Source of the DNA: Dyadobacter chenhuakuii
GTDB lineage: Bacteria > Bacteroidota > Bacteroidia > Cytophagales > Spirosomataceae
Direction: 5' to 3'
Length of the DNA: 64,000 nucleotides
Assembly (NCBI RefSeq): GCF_023821985.2
Contig: NZ_CP098805.1
Span: forward strand, 4,340,001-4,404,000
How positions within the stretch are numbered: position 1 is the first letter of the stretch; every line of letters starts with the position of its first letter. A program made the translations under genes and the position numbers. The notes below the pieces were generated by a model. The model saw nothing but the letters and a program-made list of their open reading frames with translations. It had not been told where the DNA came from and did not search any database. Positions 36,643-47,545 of the stretch are shown in pieces.

Positions 36643-37620
36643 TTATTCGAGTAAGTCGCCCATGGCAGGCAACCACCAATCTTTGCTGCTGAAATGATAA
36701 TGGCCCTGAATGATGTGGCTTGCAACCGTGGGCAGGCGTAAAAGCCGGTTATCAGGCAATGCGGCGCGTTTAAAAAAGTGTTTCTGCGCAAGGTCCAGCT
36801 TGACCAGTTTTTCCTGCGGCACAAAAGGGAGGGCCTGCAGAAGCCTGTACATTCCGAGCAACTTTTCCCCTTTTTCCTTCAATGGGATCAATTTCTTGGT
36901 GCGGTCGCGTTTCAGCCGGTCTTTGAGCTGAACTTTGTCCACTTTATTTCCAAACCCAACCTGCTGGCTGGCGTGAATGCGGTAGTAAATGAGTGTTTCG
37001 GGAATAAAATCAATTTTACATTCGAGGCTGAGCACCATGGCCATCCAGGCGTCGTGAATGAGGTCAGGAACATTGGTTGGAAATGGCATCAACCGCGCCA
37101 GACACGATTGTCTGATGGCTAATGTTGCCCCCGTCACGATAAAACCTGTGAAAAGGATCTCATGCGCTTTGCCATTTTTCCACTTATTCTGTTTTTTTGA
37201 ATCAAATTCAATTTCCTCCCAGATTGTGCTGCCGACTGGCTTTGAATCGTCGTCCATTTTCATGGCGTCGCAGAAAACGGCATCTTTATTGGGATGTGCA
37301 TTCAGATAATCCGCCTGTTTCTGAACGCGGTCGGGGCGCCATTTGTCGTCCTGATCGCAAAGGAAAATAATGTCACCCGTGCATAGGGAAAGGCATTTCT
37401 CGAAATTTTTGGTCGAGCCGAGGTTCGTTTCGTTGATATGAATGTAAACCGGAAAAGCGCTTCCTTCGGCAAATGACTTGATAATTTCAATGGTATTATC
37501 TTTCGACCTGTCATCACAAACAACCAACTCATCAACCGGCAGTGTCTGATCAGCAATGCTCTTCAACTGCTCGGACAAGTATTTTGCCCCGTTGTAAGTA
37601 CACAAAGCCACTGAAATCAT
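36643..37620 (-). CDS. Family 2 glycosyltransferase
   Basis: A 325-residue GT-A-fold enzyme. The SVALCTYNGAKYLSEQL N-terminus binds the nucleotide sugar and the metal-binding motif is CDQDD at residues 88-92. The rhamnosyl-/galactosyl-type HDAWMAM and YRIHASQ blocks follow. No membrane helix was seen. The DUF5672 gene follows at once; a multi-spanning membrane protein gene is 71 bp upstream on the same strand. Confidence 0.88.
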   Translation of the reverse strand: MISVALCTYNGAKYLSEQLKSIADQTLPVDELVVCDDRSKDNTIEIIKSFAEGSAFPVYIHINETNLGSTKNFEKCLSLCTGDIIFLCDQDDKWRPDRVQKQADYLNAHPNKDAVFCDAMKMDDDSKPVGSTIWEEIEFDSKKQNKWKNGKAHEILFTGFIVTGATLAIRQSCLARLMPFPTNVPDLIHDAWMAMVLSLECKIDFIPETLIYYRIHASQQVGFGNKVDKVQLKDRLKRDRTKKLIPLKEKGEKLLGMYRLLQALPFVPQEKLVKLDLAQKHFFKRAALPDNRLLRLPTVASHIIQGHYHFSSKDWWLPAMGDLLE

Positions 37621-37691
37621 AAAAAATCTGCAAAAGAATTTAAAAAACGCTGCAAGTTAGCAGTCAATTTACACTATCCACAACTGCGACC

Positions 37692-38990
37692 TCAGTTTTG
37701 AACGGTTTCTGTGTCCTGGAATTCATTTAAATCAGGAATCTTCACCACATTATTGTCGATCGCCCATTGCAGCGCCTCGGAGGAAGGCTTCGCTTCGTTG
37801 AAATGAATGAGGCGCGTTTCGGGATCGCTCTGCCAGGCGATCACTCTTTGGGCCAGGTCCTTGTTCATTTCTTTCAGCGCTTTTCTATTATTGACATAAA
37901 CGACTCCCCAAAGCAGCACGCCCGCCCACGCCAGAATCCGTAAATGCCGAATGCGCAGTATTTTAAGGTCAAGAAAAATAAGCATCAGGATCACCGGAAT
38001 GGTCGCCGTGAAAAACATATAGCGCGGCGCCACACCACCAAAAGCCTGGTACTCAAACCTTGAAACGGATATCACAAAGCCCGTGAGTATGGGCATGGAA
38101 AGCATGCAGTATAGCAACGGATTACGGCGCGGGTAACCTTTAAAAAACAACCATATCCAAACCAAAAGCACCGTCGTACCCAGGATCATGCAAAAATTAA
38201 TGTTGATATCGGAGTTGGTGGCCGGGTTAACATAGGCAAAACTGCCAAGGAAAGTCAGGAGCAGGCTTTTCATCCAGTTGAAGTTGAAAGGAACGTCGCG
38301 CTCAACAACCACTTGTGCGCCCAGAACGAATGTAACCCACAGTAAAACAGCAGAAATGACCGTCCAGGCAACCAGTTGCGGCCATTTCTTTTGAACCAAC
38401 AGCATAAATCCTCCCAGCAGCAAGCCAAGAAACCCGTTTCCAAAAGAAAAAACCGCGATAATGACGAGCAGGGCCGCCAGGAAAAAATGCTTGCTTTTAA
38501 TGTTTTGTGATTTATTCAGGAAAAAAAGGCTCAGGAAACAGAAAAGAAAAACCGCGTAATGCTGGCTTCCGGCCCAGTAATAAAAGGAAACCTGCCAAAA
38601 CCCCAGACTGAACAAAAATACCGAGGCAAAAAGAATGCTTTCAGCATATAGCAGCCTGTTGTTGTCCATAATCACCAACATTAATATGAAAAAGCAAAGC
38701 AGCATCAGATTTTGAAAAAACACGAGATTGGCAAAATCAACCTGGTGAAAAACGCTGAAATATGCTGCGGCGGCGAGCCTTGTTATGATGATCCGGTGCT
38801 CATTGTGTCTTCCAAACAGGATTTCAACTTTTCCTTTGGCGGTATAATCGTCGAAAAAGATGCGTTTGATAAATCCGATGGTCGTGTCGTAGTCGTCGAA
38901 AGACGGCATGTTGAGCGTGTTGGAGAAAAGCGTCACACAGAAGACCAAAAAGATAGCAATGCTTAAACTGATAGAAAGATATTTAGGCAT
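37692..38990 (-). CDS. Polytopic membrane protein, possibly GT-C-type glycosyltransferase or polymerase
   Basis: A 432-residue protein with about 11 hydrophobic helices. The ATG at 38990 (MPKYLSISLSIAIF) is preferred over an upstream TTG at 39008. An acidic motif (SFDDYDTT) follows the first helix, as in GT-C enzymes that use polyprenyl-phosphate sugars. Position before a GT2 and a DUF5672 gene supports a glycan role. No family was firmly recognised. Confidence 0.6.
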   Translation of the reverse strand: MPKYLSISLSIAIFLVFCVTLFSNTLNMPSFDDYDTTIGFIKRIFFDDYTAKGKVEILFGRHNEHRIIITRLAAAAYFSVFHQVDFANLVFFQNLMLLCFFILMLVIMDNNRLLYAESILFASVFLFSLGFWQVSFYYWAGSQHYAVFLFCFLSLFFLNKSQNIKSKHFFLAALLVIIAVFSFGNGFLGLLLGGFMLLVQKKWPQLVAWTVISAVLLWVTFVLGAQVVVERDVPFNFNWMKSLLLTFLGSFAYVNPATNSDININFCMILGTTVLLVWIWLFFKGYPRRNPLLYCMLSMPILTGFVISVSRFEYQAFGGVAPRYMFFTATIPVILMLIFLDLKILRIRHLRILAWAGVLLWGVVYVNNRKALKEMNKDLAQRVIAWQSDPETRLIHFNEAKPSSEALQWAIDNNVVKIPDLNEFQDTETVQN

Positions 38991-39086
38991 ATCTGATATT
39001 TTTGTCAAAAAGCGAAGGAATATTGAGTTGTATAAAGTTAACCGCGTATTCCTGGATTGTAAATTTAAGTATGTTAAACCTACTTT

Positions 39087-39638
39087 ATGGCATTACCCGA
39101 TCAACTTAAAAAAGCGATTATCCAAATGCCGGCCAAAGAAAAGGATAAGCTGCTGCTAAGGCTGATCACGAAGGATAAAATGCTTTCGGACCGGCTGCAC
39201 TTTGAGCTGATCGAAGACAGCGCCACCATTCCCGAGCGGCGGGAGGAAATTATCGGCCGCATTACCAGGACTTCGAAATCCAACCAAAATACGCCCGGCT
39301 GGGTTTTAATGGATATGCGGAACCTGAGCGGCGATATTTCTTATCATGTGAAGGTTACTAAGGATAAAATCGGGAGCATTGAGCTTAACTTGTTCCTGAT
39401 GAACACTTTCATGGAACAATATGCGGATATATTGAAAACCTATTCTTCCCGTGCAGACACTTGCGCGCTGTATCTGGCCAAAAAAGCGCAGGTGATTTTG
39501 AATGCATATAATAAGCTCGACGAAGATTATCGCGTGGACTACATTAAGGACACCAATCGCATGCTAGCCTCGCTTTATACGCTTTGTTCCAAAATGTATG
39601 CGCGCCAGATGGAAATCCCGAAAGAACTGGAACATTAA
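39087..39638 (+). CDS. Conserved hypothetical protein
   Basis: A 183-residue cytoplasmic protein, mostly helical and charged (LPDQLKKAIIQMPAKEKDKL at the start), without signal or membrane segment. No domain is recognised. It is divergent from the membrane protein gene and lies 26 bp before the nicotinamidase-like gene, so the two may be co-transcribed. Confidence 0.6.
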   Translation: MALPDQLKKAIIQMPAKEKDKLLLRLITKDKMLSDRLHFELIEDSATIPERREEIIGRITRTSKSNQNTPGWVLMDMRNLSGDISYHVKVTKDKIGSIELNLFLMNTFMEQYADILKTYSSRADTCALYLAKKAQVILNAYNKLDEDYRVDYIKDTNRMLASLYTLCSKMYARQMEIPKELEH

Positions 39639-39664
39639 ACGGCCTCAATCCCATATCGTCCCAA

Positions 39665-40453
39665 ATGAAAAAGACAGCACTATTGCTCATCGACGCACAG
39701 TTTGATTTTTGTGATCCAAAAGGTGCACTATTTGTGCCCGGTGCCGAGCAGGACGTGGAAAGGATCGCAAAACTGATCGCATTGGAAGGAGAAAAGATCG
39801 ACGCCATTTTCGCTACGTTGGACACGCATAAAGTCCTGGACATTGCGCATCCGCTGTTTTGGGAAGATGCGAATGGAAATACGGTGGCGCCTTTCACCCG
39901 GATTACGGCTGCCAATGTGAAAGCCGGAAAGTGGACGCCGCGCTACGAACGCGATTATGTGATTCAATATCTGGAAACGCTGGAAGCCGAAGGAGAATTC
40001 ATGCATTTCATCTGGGCGGAACATTGCCTGATCGGCTCCAAAGGCGCTGCACTGGACGATACGATCATGGACGCATTGCTCGCCTGGACACACCGGACGG
40101 GGCGGGATTATAAGGCGGCTATCAAAGGAACAAACCCCTTAACTGAGCATTTCGGCGTCTTTCGTGCACAGGTTCCGGTTGCTAATGCGCCCGAAACAGA
40201 ACTGGATCAGGCATTTTTGGACGAGCTTGCCGCATTTGATCAAATTCTCGTAGCGGGCGAAGCGCGTTCACATTGTGTGGCGACGAGCATCAATCAAATT
40301 TTAAAGTATTCCCCTGAATTGGCCCCTAAGGTGACCATTCTGACGGATTGCATGTCCAACGTGACCAATTTCGAAGATGTCGCCGACCCCATTTATGAGG
40401 AAGCGGCGCAAAAGGGAATGACTTTTTTGAAGGCAAACGCAGTCCAGCTGTAA
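39665..40453 (+). CDS. Isochorismatase-fold cysteine hydrolase, nicotinamidase-like
   Basis: A 262-residue hydrolase starting at ATG 39665; further upstream start codons run into the previous gene. The catalytic triad is Asp10 (LLIDAQFDF), Lys154 (AAIKGTNPL) and Cys204 (EARSHCVATS). The putative metal ligands are Asp53, His55 and His62 (LDTHKVLDIAH), and WAEHCLIGSKGA resembles the HC..GS..GA motif of nicotinamidases. It is longer than typical PncA (about 210), so the amide substrate is only probable. Confidence 0.75.
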   Translation: MKKTALLLIDAQFDFCDPKGALFVPGAEQDVERIAKLIALEGEKIDAIFATLDTHKVLDIAHPLFWEDANGNTVAPFTRITAANVKAGKWTPRYERDYVIQYLETLEAEGEFMHFIWAEHCLIGSKGAALDDTIMDALLAWTHRTGRDYKAAIKGTNPLTEHFGVFRAQVPVANAPETELDQAFLDELAAFDQILVAGEARSHCVATSINQILKYSPELAPKVTILTDCMSNVTNFEDVADPIYEEAAQKGMTFLKANAVQL

Positions 40454-40530
40454 CAGGGCCGCATCGGAAGATTCCGCCCTGAAATGCCAAACTAAATAAA
40501 TGTACTTTTGGTTAATATAAAGATCGGTGT

Positions 40531-43434
40531 GTGACCAAACATGCGCCGGCTATCCCATTGATTTCTCCTATGATGCAATTACCTGTGCCGCGGATTGAAG
40601 CTGCCCAATTCGATGATCTGGATCCGAGACAATACATTCTGATCAAAGGTGCCCGAGTTAATAATCTTAAAAATCTTGATGTTGCCATTCCACGGAACAA
40701 GCTCGTGGTGATCACGGGCCTTTCCGGTTCGGGCAAGTCTTCGCTGGCTTTTGATACATTGTTTGCCGAAGGGCAGCGCATGTATGTTGAAAGTTTGAGC
40801 AGTTATGCGCGGCAGTTTCTGGGCCGGATGGAGAAGCCGGAAGTGGAGTATATCAAAGGAATTTCGCCTGCCATTGCCATTGAGCAAAAGGTGAACACAC
40901 GGAATCCACGCTCTACGGTGGGGACCTCGACGGAGATTTATGATTATCTCAAATTGCTTTTTGCGCGCATAGGGCACACTTATTCACCGATTTCGGGCGA
41001 ACTGGTGCGGAAAGACTCGGTTACGGATGTGGTCAATTTCATGCTTGGCCATGAGGAGGGAACGCGGGTCATGATCCTGGCGCCATTGCACATTCGCGAG
41101 GGACGCACGCAGGAAGAGGAGCTAACAATTTTATTATCAAAAGGTTATAATAGAATTTATCTCAATGATGAGGTCGTTTCTATTGAAGACATTCTCGAAA
41201 ACCCGGACAATTATCCGCAGGCCGGAAACCAGGTTTTTATCTTAATAGACCGCGCCGGCATAAAGCACGACGATGAAGACACGCAATATCGGCTTTCGGA
41301 TTCTGTTCAAACGGCTTTTTTCGAAGGAGAAGGAATTTGCATTGTGCAGGTGCTGAATGGCGAGCACCGGGTTTTTTCGGATAAGTTTGAGCTGGACGGC
41401 ATGTCGTTTGAAGAGCCTACGGTCAATCTTTTTAGTTTCAATAACCCTTACGGAGCCTGCAAAAGGTGTGAGGGTTTTGGTAAAATATTAGGCATTGATC
41501 CAGATCTGGTCATTCCCGATAAAGGCTTATCTATATATGAAGGGGCGATTGCTCCCTGGCGGACCGAAAAAATGGGCGAATGGCTTACGCCGCTTGTCCG
41601 CAATGCCGCTAAGTTTGATTTCCCCATTCACAGGCCTTACAAAGACCTTTCAAACGAGCAAAAAGACCTGCTTTGGACTGGTAACCAATATTTTCAGGGA
41701 CTGAATGACTTCGTCGCTGAACTGGAAACGCAGACCTATAAAATTCAATATCGGGTCATGCTTTCGCGTTTCCGCGGACGCACAACCTGCCCGGATTGCC
41801 GCGGATCGCGTTTGCGGAAAGATGCATCATTTGTAAAACTGGGTGGCGCTTCGATCACGGATCTGGTTTTAATGCCGATCAAGGATGTTTCTGCCTTCTT
41901 CAAAAACCTGGAAATCAGCGACCATGACCGGCAGATTGCAAGGCGGGTTTTGACCGAAATTGAAACGCGTCTCGATTATATGATCCGCGTAGGCTTGGGT
42001 TATCTGACATTAAACCGGCTTACGAGCACATTATCCGGCGGTGAATTCCAGCGGATTAAACTGGCGACTTCACTTGGAAGCGCATTGGTGGGTTCCATGT
42101 ACATTCTGGATGAGCCGAGCATTGGCTTGCATCCGAGAGACACGCAACGTTTGGTTGGCGTGCTCGAATCTTTGCGCGATCTTGGTAATACCGTGATCGT
42201 TGTGGAGCATGAGGAAGAGGTTATGCACGCCGCCGATCAGATCATTGACATTGGCCCGGAAGCCGGAACGGGCGGCGGACACGTTGTTTTTCAGGGCAAT
42301 TGGGAAGATATTTCTGAGTTGAAAAACAATGGTTATATCGAAAACAGCGAAAACGGCATTCAATCCCACACATTGGATTTCCTGCTGGAAAACGATTCGA
42401 TTCCGGTTCCGAAAATCAGACGTCAGTCGCTGCACCATTTACAAATCAAAGGCGCACGGGAAAATAACCTGAAAGAACTCGATGTTACCATTCCCCTGAA
42501 CACGTTAACGGTCGTTACGGGCGTCAGCGGCTCGGGGAAATCAACATTGATCCGTAAAATCCTTTATCCTGCGCTAATGCGTATGAAGGGAGAATTCAGC
42601 GAGGAAGTTGGGAAGTTCGACGAGCTCACGGGCAGCATTGACCGCATTGAAGCTGTGGAAATGATTGACCAGAATCCAATTGGAAAGTCATCCCGTTCTA
42701 ACCCCGTTACATACATTAAAGCTTACGATTACATCCGCCAGATGATGGCCGATCTGCCATTGTCGAAAGCACGCAGCTATAAACCTTCCCATTTCTCTTT
42801 TAATGTGGATGGCGGGCGCTGTGAAATTTGCCAGGGCGAAGGCCAGGTGAAGATTGAAATGCAGTTTATGGCCGACATTTACCTTAAATGTGAAGGCTGT
42901 AATGGCAAAAGATTCAAGCAGGAAATCCAGGAAGTGCGTTACCATGATAAAGACGTGGCCGAAATCCTGGATATGACCGTGGATGAAGCCATTGAGTTTT
43001 TCAAGCCCACTGAACCAAAGCTGGTTGAAAAGCTGATGCCTTTGCAGGAAGTGGGGCTTGGTTATGTAGGCTTAGGCCAATCTTCGAACACATTGTCGGG
43101 TGGGGAAGCGCAGCGTGTAAAGCTGGCGTCGTTCCTGGGAAAAGGCTCTTCCAACAAAGGAAAAACCCTTTTTATCTTTGACGAGCCCACAACCGGTCTG
43201 CATTTTCATGACATTAAGAAGCTTCTGAAAGCCATTAATGCATTGGTAGACCAGGGTGATAGCGTGATCATTATTGAGCATAATATGGAAGTGATCAAAA
43301 GCGCCGACTGGATCCTGGATCTCGGTCCCGAAGGCGGCGATGGCGGCGGTTACCTTACATTTGCCGGAACGCCTGAGGAAATGGCCAAGATCGACGACAA
43401 TTACACAGCCACATTCCTGAAAGACAAAATCTGA
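40531..43434 (+). CDS. uvrA: Excinuclease ABC subunit A
   Basis: A 967-residue nucleotide-excision-repair ATPase that finds bulky DNA lesions with UvrB. Two ABC cassettes are seen: Walker [15 protein letters not shown] with [16 protein letters not shown] near the N-terminus, and [10 protein letters not shown] in the second half. Each half has an LSGGE signature. Zinc-finger cysteines appear in [15 protein letters not shown] and CEICQGEG...CEGCNGKRF. The GTG at 40531 is annotated, but ATG at 40570 is a fair alternative. A -7-like box TACTTTTG (40503-40510) precedes it. Confidence 0.95.
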   Translation: MTKHAPAIPLISPMMQLPVPRIEAAQFDDLDPRQYILIKGARVNNLKNLDVAIPRNKLVVITGLSGSGKSSLAFDTLFAEGQRMYVESLSSYARQFLGRMEKPEVEYIKGISPAIAIEQKVNTRNPRSTVGTSTEIYDYLKLLFARIGHTYSPISGELVRKDSVTDVVNFMLGHEEGTRVMILAPLHIREGRTQEEELTILLSKGYNRIYLNDEVVSIEDILENPDNYPQAGNQVFILIDRAGIKHDDEDTQYRLSDSVQTAFFEGEGICIVQVLNGEHRVFSDKFELDGMSFEEPTVNLFSFNNPYGACKRCEGFGKILGIDPDLVIPDKGLSIYEGAIAPWRTEKMGEWLTPLVRNAAKFDFPIHRPYKDLSNEQKDLLWTGNQYFQGLNDFVAELETQTYKIQYRVMLSRFRGRTTCPDCRGSRLRKDASFVKLGGASITDLVLMPIKDVSAFFKNLEISDHDRQIARRVLTEIETRLDYMIRVGLGYLTLNRLTSTLSGGEFQRIKLATSLGSALVGSMYILDEPSIGLHPRDTQRLVGVLESLRDLGNTVIVVEHEEEVMHAADQIIDIGPEAGTGGGHVVFQGNWEDISELKNNGYIENSENGIQSHTLDFLLENDSIPVPKIRRQSLHHLQIKGARENNLKELDVTIPLNTLTVVTGVSGSGKSTLIRKILYPALMRMKGEFSEEVGKFDELTGSIDRIEAVEMIDQNPIGKSSRSNPVTYIKAYDYIRQMMADLPLSKARSYKPSHFSFNVDGGRCEICQGEGQVKIEMQFMADIYLKCEGCNGKRFKQEIQEVRYHDKDVAEILDMTVDEAIEFFKPTEPKLVEKLMPLQEVGLGYVGLGQSSNTLSGGEAQRVKLASFLGKGSSNKGKTLFIFDEPTTGLHFHDIKKLLKAINALVDQGDSVIIIEHNMEVIKSADWILDLGPEGGDGGGYLTFAGTPEEMAKIDDNYTATFLKDKI

Positions 43435-43526
43435 TCAAATAGCCTGATTACAGCGAAGAATCGTAGATTATGCAGTAAAGACAATAGGGAAAAGCCTTAT
43501 TGAACCGAAACCAAAATGCGATTCTT

Positions 43527-44363
43527 ATGAAGTTATATAAAACAGAAAACGGCATCCTGCTGGAAAGCGACGATCTTTTTTATCGTTTGCATGAAACCGA
43601 CTGGGACGTTGCTGTGAACCGGGATGATCTGTACGATTGGCTCGAAATACAAATTGAAAGCCTCATTCCGATCACATTCACAGACGATATTCCAATGCCG
43701 GAAATCCTCGCGCCGATTGGTTCTCAGGAAGTTTGGGCGTCCGGAGTGACTTATTTCAGAAGCCGCACGGCCCGCATGGAGGAATCTGAAAAAGCAGGCG
43801 GCGGCAGTTTTTATGACCGCGTGTATGAAGCCGAAAGACCCGAGCTTTTCTTCAAATCGACCGCCTGGCGGGTTATAGGCAACCACGGAACCGTCCGCAT
43901 CCGCCGGGATTCTACCTGGGATGTGCCCGAGCCCGAACTCACATTATTTGCCTCCTCATCCGGAACATTGGTGGGTTACACCATTGGAAATGATATGAGT
44001 TCCAGAAGCATTGAAGGTGAAAATCCTTTGTATCTACCTCAGGCTAAGTCTTATACGGGAAGCGCAGCCATTGGTCCGTGCCTGTATGTGCCGGAATTTC
44101 CGCTTGGCGAGAATACGGTGATCGACATTGCCATTGTCCGCTCAGGCGAAGAAGTTTTCAGCGGCGAAGTGACATTATCCCAGATGAAACGCAAGCCCGA
44201 CGAACTACTCCGTTATCTTTTCCTCGAAATGGCTTTCCCGCACGGCGCTTACCTTATGACCGGCACCGGCATCATCCCCCCATCCGATTTCACATTACAA
44301 CAAGGCGATATCATTCACATTTCCATCGAGCCCATCGGCACATTGACCAATGTGGTCGGCTGA
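43527..44363 (+). CDS. Fumarylacetoacetate hydrolase family protein
   Basis: A 278-residue FAH-fold enzyme that hydrolyses or hydrates beta-keto or 2-oxo acids. ATG 43527 is chosen over an upstream TTG at 43500. Metal-binding acidic residues appear in PEPELTLFAS, with GNDMSSRSIEGENPLYLPQAK and MTGTGIIPP as family blocks. The resemblance is closest to 2-keto-3-deoxy-sugar-acid dehydratases. It ends at a strong hairpin. Confidence 0.82.
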   Translation: MKLYKTENGILLESDDLFYRLHETDWDVAVNRDDLYDWLEIQIESLIPITFTDDIPMPEILAPIGSQEVWASGVTYFRSRTARMEESEKAGGGSFYDRVYEAERPELFFKSTAWRVIGNHGTVRIRRDSTWDVPEPELTLFASSSGTLVGYTIGNDMSSRSIEGENPLYLPQAKSYTGSAAIGPCLYVPEFPLGENTVIDIAIVRSGEEVFSGEVTLSQMKRKPDELLRYLFLEMAFPHGAYLMTGTGIIPPSDFTLQQGDIIHISIEPIGTLTNVVG

Positions 44364-44370
44364 AAACGAG

Positions 44371-44402
44371 AAAAGCTGCAACCTTACCAGTTGCAGCTTT
44401 TT
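44371..44402. terminator. Bidirectional intrinsic terminator
   Basis: Perfect 12-bp stem (AAAAGCTGCAAC/GTTGCAGCTTTT, 7-nt loop) with flanking A and T runs, between two convergent genes. It can serve both. Confidence 0.85.
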
Positions 44403-44427
44403 AATTCATGGTGAATATTAGGTCGGA

Positions 44428-44811
44428 TCAGCTTGGCAATCCGATGAATGCGTAAATCGTGCAGCGAACGAATGAGATCAGTTTGGTAACGATTGAATCA
44501 TCGGCATCACTGTTTTGCTCACTTGAAAAGAACGAAGAAGGACCTGCTTCCAGGATTCTTTCATTCAATGTCATCGGCTCAGAATTGCTTGTAAACTGAG
44601 CAGTAATTGCCGTAACGCGCTTCACACTTGCGTGGTGCTTCACAACATTTGCTGGTTTTGCTTTTTTCGCAATAATGCGTTCGCTTGGCTGCACGCATTC
44701 TTTGCCTGCCTGTAACTTTTTGTGGGCTACAAACATATTGTGCGAGTAGCCGGTTGCGCCAGCTTGCAAGCTGAACAAAACTAGGAGTGTTACTATTTTA
44801 AGTGTTTTCAT
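44428..44811 (-). CDS. Small exported hypothetical protein
   Basis: A 127-residue protein with a signal peptide (MKTLKIVTLLVLFSLQAGAT) and a Lys/Ala-rich middle, no recognised domain. A good Bacteroidota promoter lies upstream on the minus strand: TATATTTG (44876-44883) with a TTG 21 bp further (44905-44907), giving a leader of roughly 60 nt. Function unknown. Confidence 0.55.
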   Translation of the reverse strand: MKTLKIVTLLVLFSLQAGATGYSHNMFVAHKKLQAGKECVQPSERIIAKKAKPANVVKHHASVKRVTAITAQFTSNSEPMTLNERILEAGPSSFFSSEQNSDADDSIVTKLISFVRCTIYAFIGLPS

Positions 44812-44875
44812 GGCTATGTTTCGGTCGTTCAGAAGAAAAATCAGGATGCGATTTCGATGTAACTAATTGACTGTA

Positions 44876-44907
44876 CAAATATATATGTTTTCCTAGGTAT
44901 CTTGCAA
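44876..44907 (-). promoter_or_regulatory. Bacteroidota-type promoter of the small exported protein gene
   Basis: On the minus strand TTG (44905-44907), 21-bp spacer, TATATTTG (44876-44883). This fits the -33 TTG / -7 TAnnTTTG pattern of primary-sigma promoters in this phylum. Confidence 0.5.
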
Positions 44908-45085
44908 TACATAGTACCTTGTTTTTAACAATTTTTAGCAAATATTTTTTGCAGACTAAAAATGTTGAACGGCAGATCCTTCGTATTAACAGATGTAAAG
45001 GTAATTCAAAAGGTTGCAGCGGCTGACCAAAAAAAGACGAAACGCGTATTTTACCGGCTGAAATGTAGTAGTTACCCGATAAAAC

Positions 45086-45116
45086 AAAACGCCGGACTCG
45101 AAGGCCCGGCGTTTTT
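45086..45116 (-). terminator. Intrinsic terminator of der
   Basis: AAAACGCCGG/CCGGCGTTTT stem with a 10-nt loop, flanked by A and T tracts, 20 bp after the der stop codon. Confidence 0.8.
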
Positions 45117-45136
45117 CATATAACATTCTGATTCTC

Positions 45137-46447
45137 TTACTTCTCTCTGAAAAAGATTGTAATAGGAACCCCTGAAAAATCGAAGTTCTCGCGCATCCTG
45201 TTTTCCAGGTAACGCAGGTAAGGCTCCTTCACGTGCTTCGGATTGCTGCTGAAAAACACGAACGTCGGCGACGGCGTGGGCAGCTGGATCATATACTTAA
45301 TGTTGATATACTTTCCTCTATCAGCCGGCGGCGGATATCTTTCGATCTCAGCCTGCATCACTTCATTCAACTTCGAAGTCGTGATTTTCTTGGTTTTGTT
45401 TTTATAAACCTCCATCGCCTTTTCCATCACCTGGTGAATGCGTTGTTTTTCAACCACGGAAGCGAAAATGATCGGCATGTAGTTCATTGGAGCAAGTCTT
45501 TCCAAAAGCGCTTTTTTAAATGTATCAGCCGTTTTGGAATCCTTTTCAACCAAGTCCCACTTGTTGACCATGATCACAATGCCCTTCTTCGCCTTATCTG
45601 CCTGACCGATAATGTTCATATCCTGACCTTCCAGACCTAGTGTCGCATCCAAAAGAATGATACAAACATCCGATTCCTCCATCGCTTTCACCGAACGCAA
45701 TGTGGAATAATATTCAATGTCTTCGTTAACGCGTGATTTGCGGCGAAGTCCGGCAGTATCCGTTAAGATGAACTCCATTCCGAATGCATTGTAATGCGTG
45801 TGAATGGCGTCGCGCGTTGTGCCTGCAATGTCCGTCACAATGCTTCTGTCTGTTCCTGTAAGCACATTCAGGAACGAAGATTTACCCACATTCGGTCTCC
45901 CCATGATCGCAATACGCGGGATTCCAGCCTCGGGATCTTCAACGCCCGGTGTCTCAAAATGTGTGATCACCTGATCCAACAACTCACCCGTTCCAAAGCC
46001 TGTTTGTGCAGAAATAGCAAATATCTGATCACCAAGCCCTAACTCGTAAAATTCAGCGGCAGACTGGTAACGTTCCTGCGTTTCCGCTTTGTTAGCAACC
46101 AAATAAACCGGCTTCTTAACCCGCCTAAGCACATTTGCGAAATCTTTGTCCAGATCCGTAAGTCCCGTCATCGTGTCCACCATGAACAAAACCACCGTGG
46201 ATTCTTCCAATGCAAGCTCAACCTGCTCACGAATTGCGCCTTCAAAAATATCTTCTGAACCAACGACATAACCGCCGGTGTCAATTACCGTAAAATATTG
46301 ATCGGTCCATTCACCGTAACCATAATGGCGGTCACGGGTAACGCCGCTCTGGTTGTCCATAATTGCCTTACGACTCTCCGTAAGGCGGTTAAATAATGTG
46401 GATTTGCCCACATTCGGACGCCCAACAATTGAAATAATATTTGCCAT
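45137..46447 (-). CDS. der: Ribosome-assembly GTPase Der (EngA)
   Basis: A 436-residue tandem GTPase needed for 50S maturation. Two G domains each show G1 (GRPNVGKST and GRPNVGKSS), DTGG/DTAG G3 and NKAE/NKWD G4 motifs. The C-terminal KH-like domain ends VPITIFFREK. It lies downstream of era with a 64-bp gap, and ends at a strong terminator, suggesting an era-der operon. Confidence 0.97.
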   Translation of the reverse strand: MANIISIVGRPNVGKSTLFNRLTESRKAIMDNQSGVTRDRHYGYGEWTDQYFTVIDTGGYVVGSEDIFEGAIREQVELALEESTVVLFMVDTMTGLTDLDKDFANVLRRVKKPVYLVANKAETQERYQSAAEFYELGLGDQIFAISAQTGFGTGELLDQVITHFETPGVEDPEAGIPRIAIMGRPNVGKSSFLNVLTGTDRSIVTDIAGTTRDAIHTHYNAFGMEFILTDTAGLRRKSRVNEDIEYYSTLRSVKAMEESDVCIILLDATLGLEGQDMNIIGQADKAKKGIVIMVNKWDLVEKDSKTADTFKKALLERLAPMNYMPIIFASVVEKQRIHQVMEKAMEVYKNKTKKITTSKLNEVMQAEIERYPPPADRGKYINIKYMIQLPTPSPTFVFFSSNPKHVKEPYLRYLENRMRENFDFSGVPITIFFREK

Positions 46448-46511
46448 TTTGTATTAATTAATGTGGTCCAAACGGTTCGCAATCAACCGTCCTTCTTTCT
46501 TTTATTATAAA

Positions 46512-47435
46512 TTATTCGTCGTAGCCAAACTGCCTGAGTTTGTTTTCCTTGCTTCTCCAATCCGGCTCAACCCGCACATGTTGTTCCAGAAACACTTTTT
46601 TACCAAAAAACGCTTCCATATCAATCCTCGCCTGCGTCCCGATTTTTTTCAGCATTTCGCCTTTTTCTCCTATAATGATTCCTTTCTGGCTTTTGCGTTC
46701 CACAAGGATTTCCGCGCGGATAACGATCATGTCGTCCCGTTCTTTAAATTCTGTAATTAAAACTTCGGAGCTGTATGGAATTTCCTGGCGATAATTAAGG
46801 AAGATCTTTTCGCGGATCATTTCAGAAGCAAAGAAACGCTCCGGCTTATCGGTTAGTTCATCTTCGCCAAAATACGGCGGGTGAAATGGTAATCTGGTGA
46901 TTACGGCGTCAAACAGGGTTGCAATGTTCGCTTGATGCAATGCAGAGATCGGCACAATGGCATCCGGTTGGATCGCCGCTTCCCACTCCGCCATTTTCGC
47001 ATCCACATGCTCCTGATCAGAAAGGTCAATTTTATTCAAAACCAGCACCACCGGCGCATCGGCGCGTTTCAGCAAAGGCAAAACTTCATGATCCGCCACC
47101 TTCTCTCCTATTTCCGCCACGAACAAAACCACGTCTGCATCCTCCAATGAACCTTTTACAAAAGTCATCATCGAATCGTGCAGCTTATAAGCCGGCTTGA
47201 TGACACCCGGCGTATCCGAGTAGACCAGCTGAAACGGGATATCTTCATGCTTCCCATTCAGAATGCCCATGATGCGATGCCGCGTAGTCTGGGCTTTCGA
47301 GGTAATTATCGACATCCTTTCGCCCACCAGAACGTTCATTAATGTGGATTTACCAACATTTGGCTTACCAATAATGCTGACGAAACCCGCGCGGTGGTTG
47401 CGGAAAGGAACTGCTATTTCTGTCTTTTCTTCCAT
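46512..47435 (-). CDS. era: GTPase Era
   Basis: A 307-residue GTPase that binds 16S rRNA 3' end and aids 30S maturation. G1 GKPNVGKST, G3 DTPG and G4 NKID are present. The C-terminal KH domain includes GIIIGEKGEMLKKIG. It heads the era-der pair. A -7-like TACTTTTG (minus strand, 47455-47462) lies 20 bp upstream of the start codon. Confidence 0.97.
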   Translation of the reverse strand: MEEKTEIAVPFRNHRAGFVSIIGKPNVGKSTLMNVLVGERMSIITSKAQTTRHRIMGILNGKHEDIPFQLVYSDTPGVIKPAYKLHDSMMTFVKGSLEDADVVLFVAEIGEKVADHEVLPLLKRADAPVVLVLNKIDLSDQEHVDAKMAEWEAAIQPDAIVPISALHQANIATLFDAVITRLPFHPPYFGEDELTDKPERFFASEMIREKIFLNYRQEIPYSSEVLITEFKERDDMIVIRAEILVERKSQKGIIIGEKGEMLKKIGTQARIDMEAFFGKKVFLEQHVRVEPDWRSKENKLRQFGYDE

Positions 47436-47545
47436 GTGTTACTTAAAAATCACACAAAAGTACGGTTTTCCGCCCATGAAATTGCTATAAAAGGTTGTGA
47501 AGGAGGGTAATTACAAAAAAACTTCAATTATTTATCGGTCAAAAG

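Larger units (their letters stand above)
44812..45136. other. Intergenic region
   Basis: Besides the promoter at 44876-44907 and the terminator at 45086-45116, no gene or other structure was seen in this AT-rich gap. Confidence 0.4.
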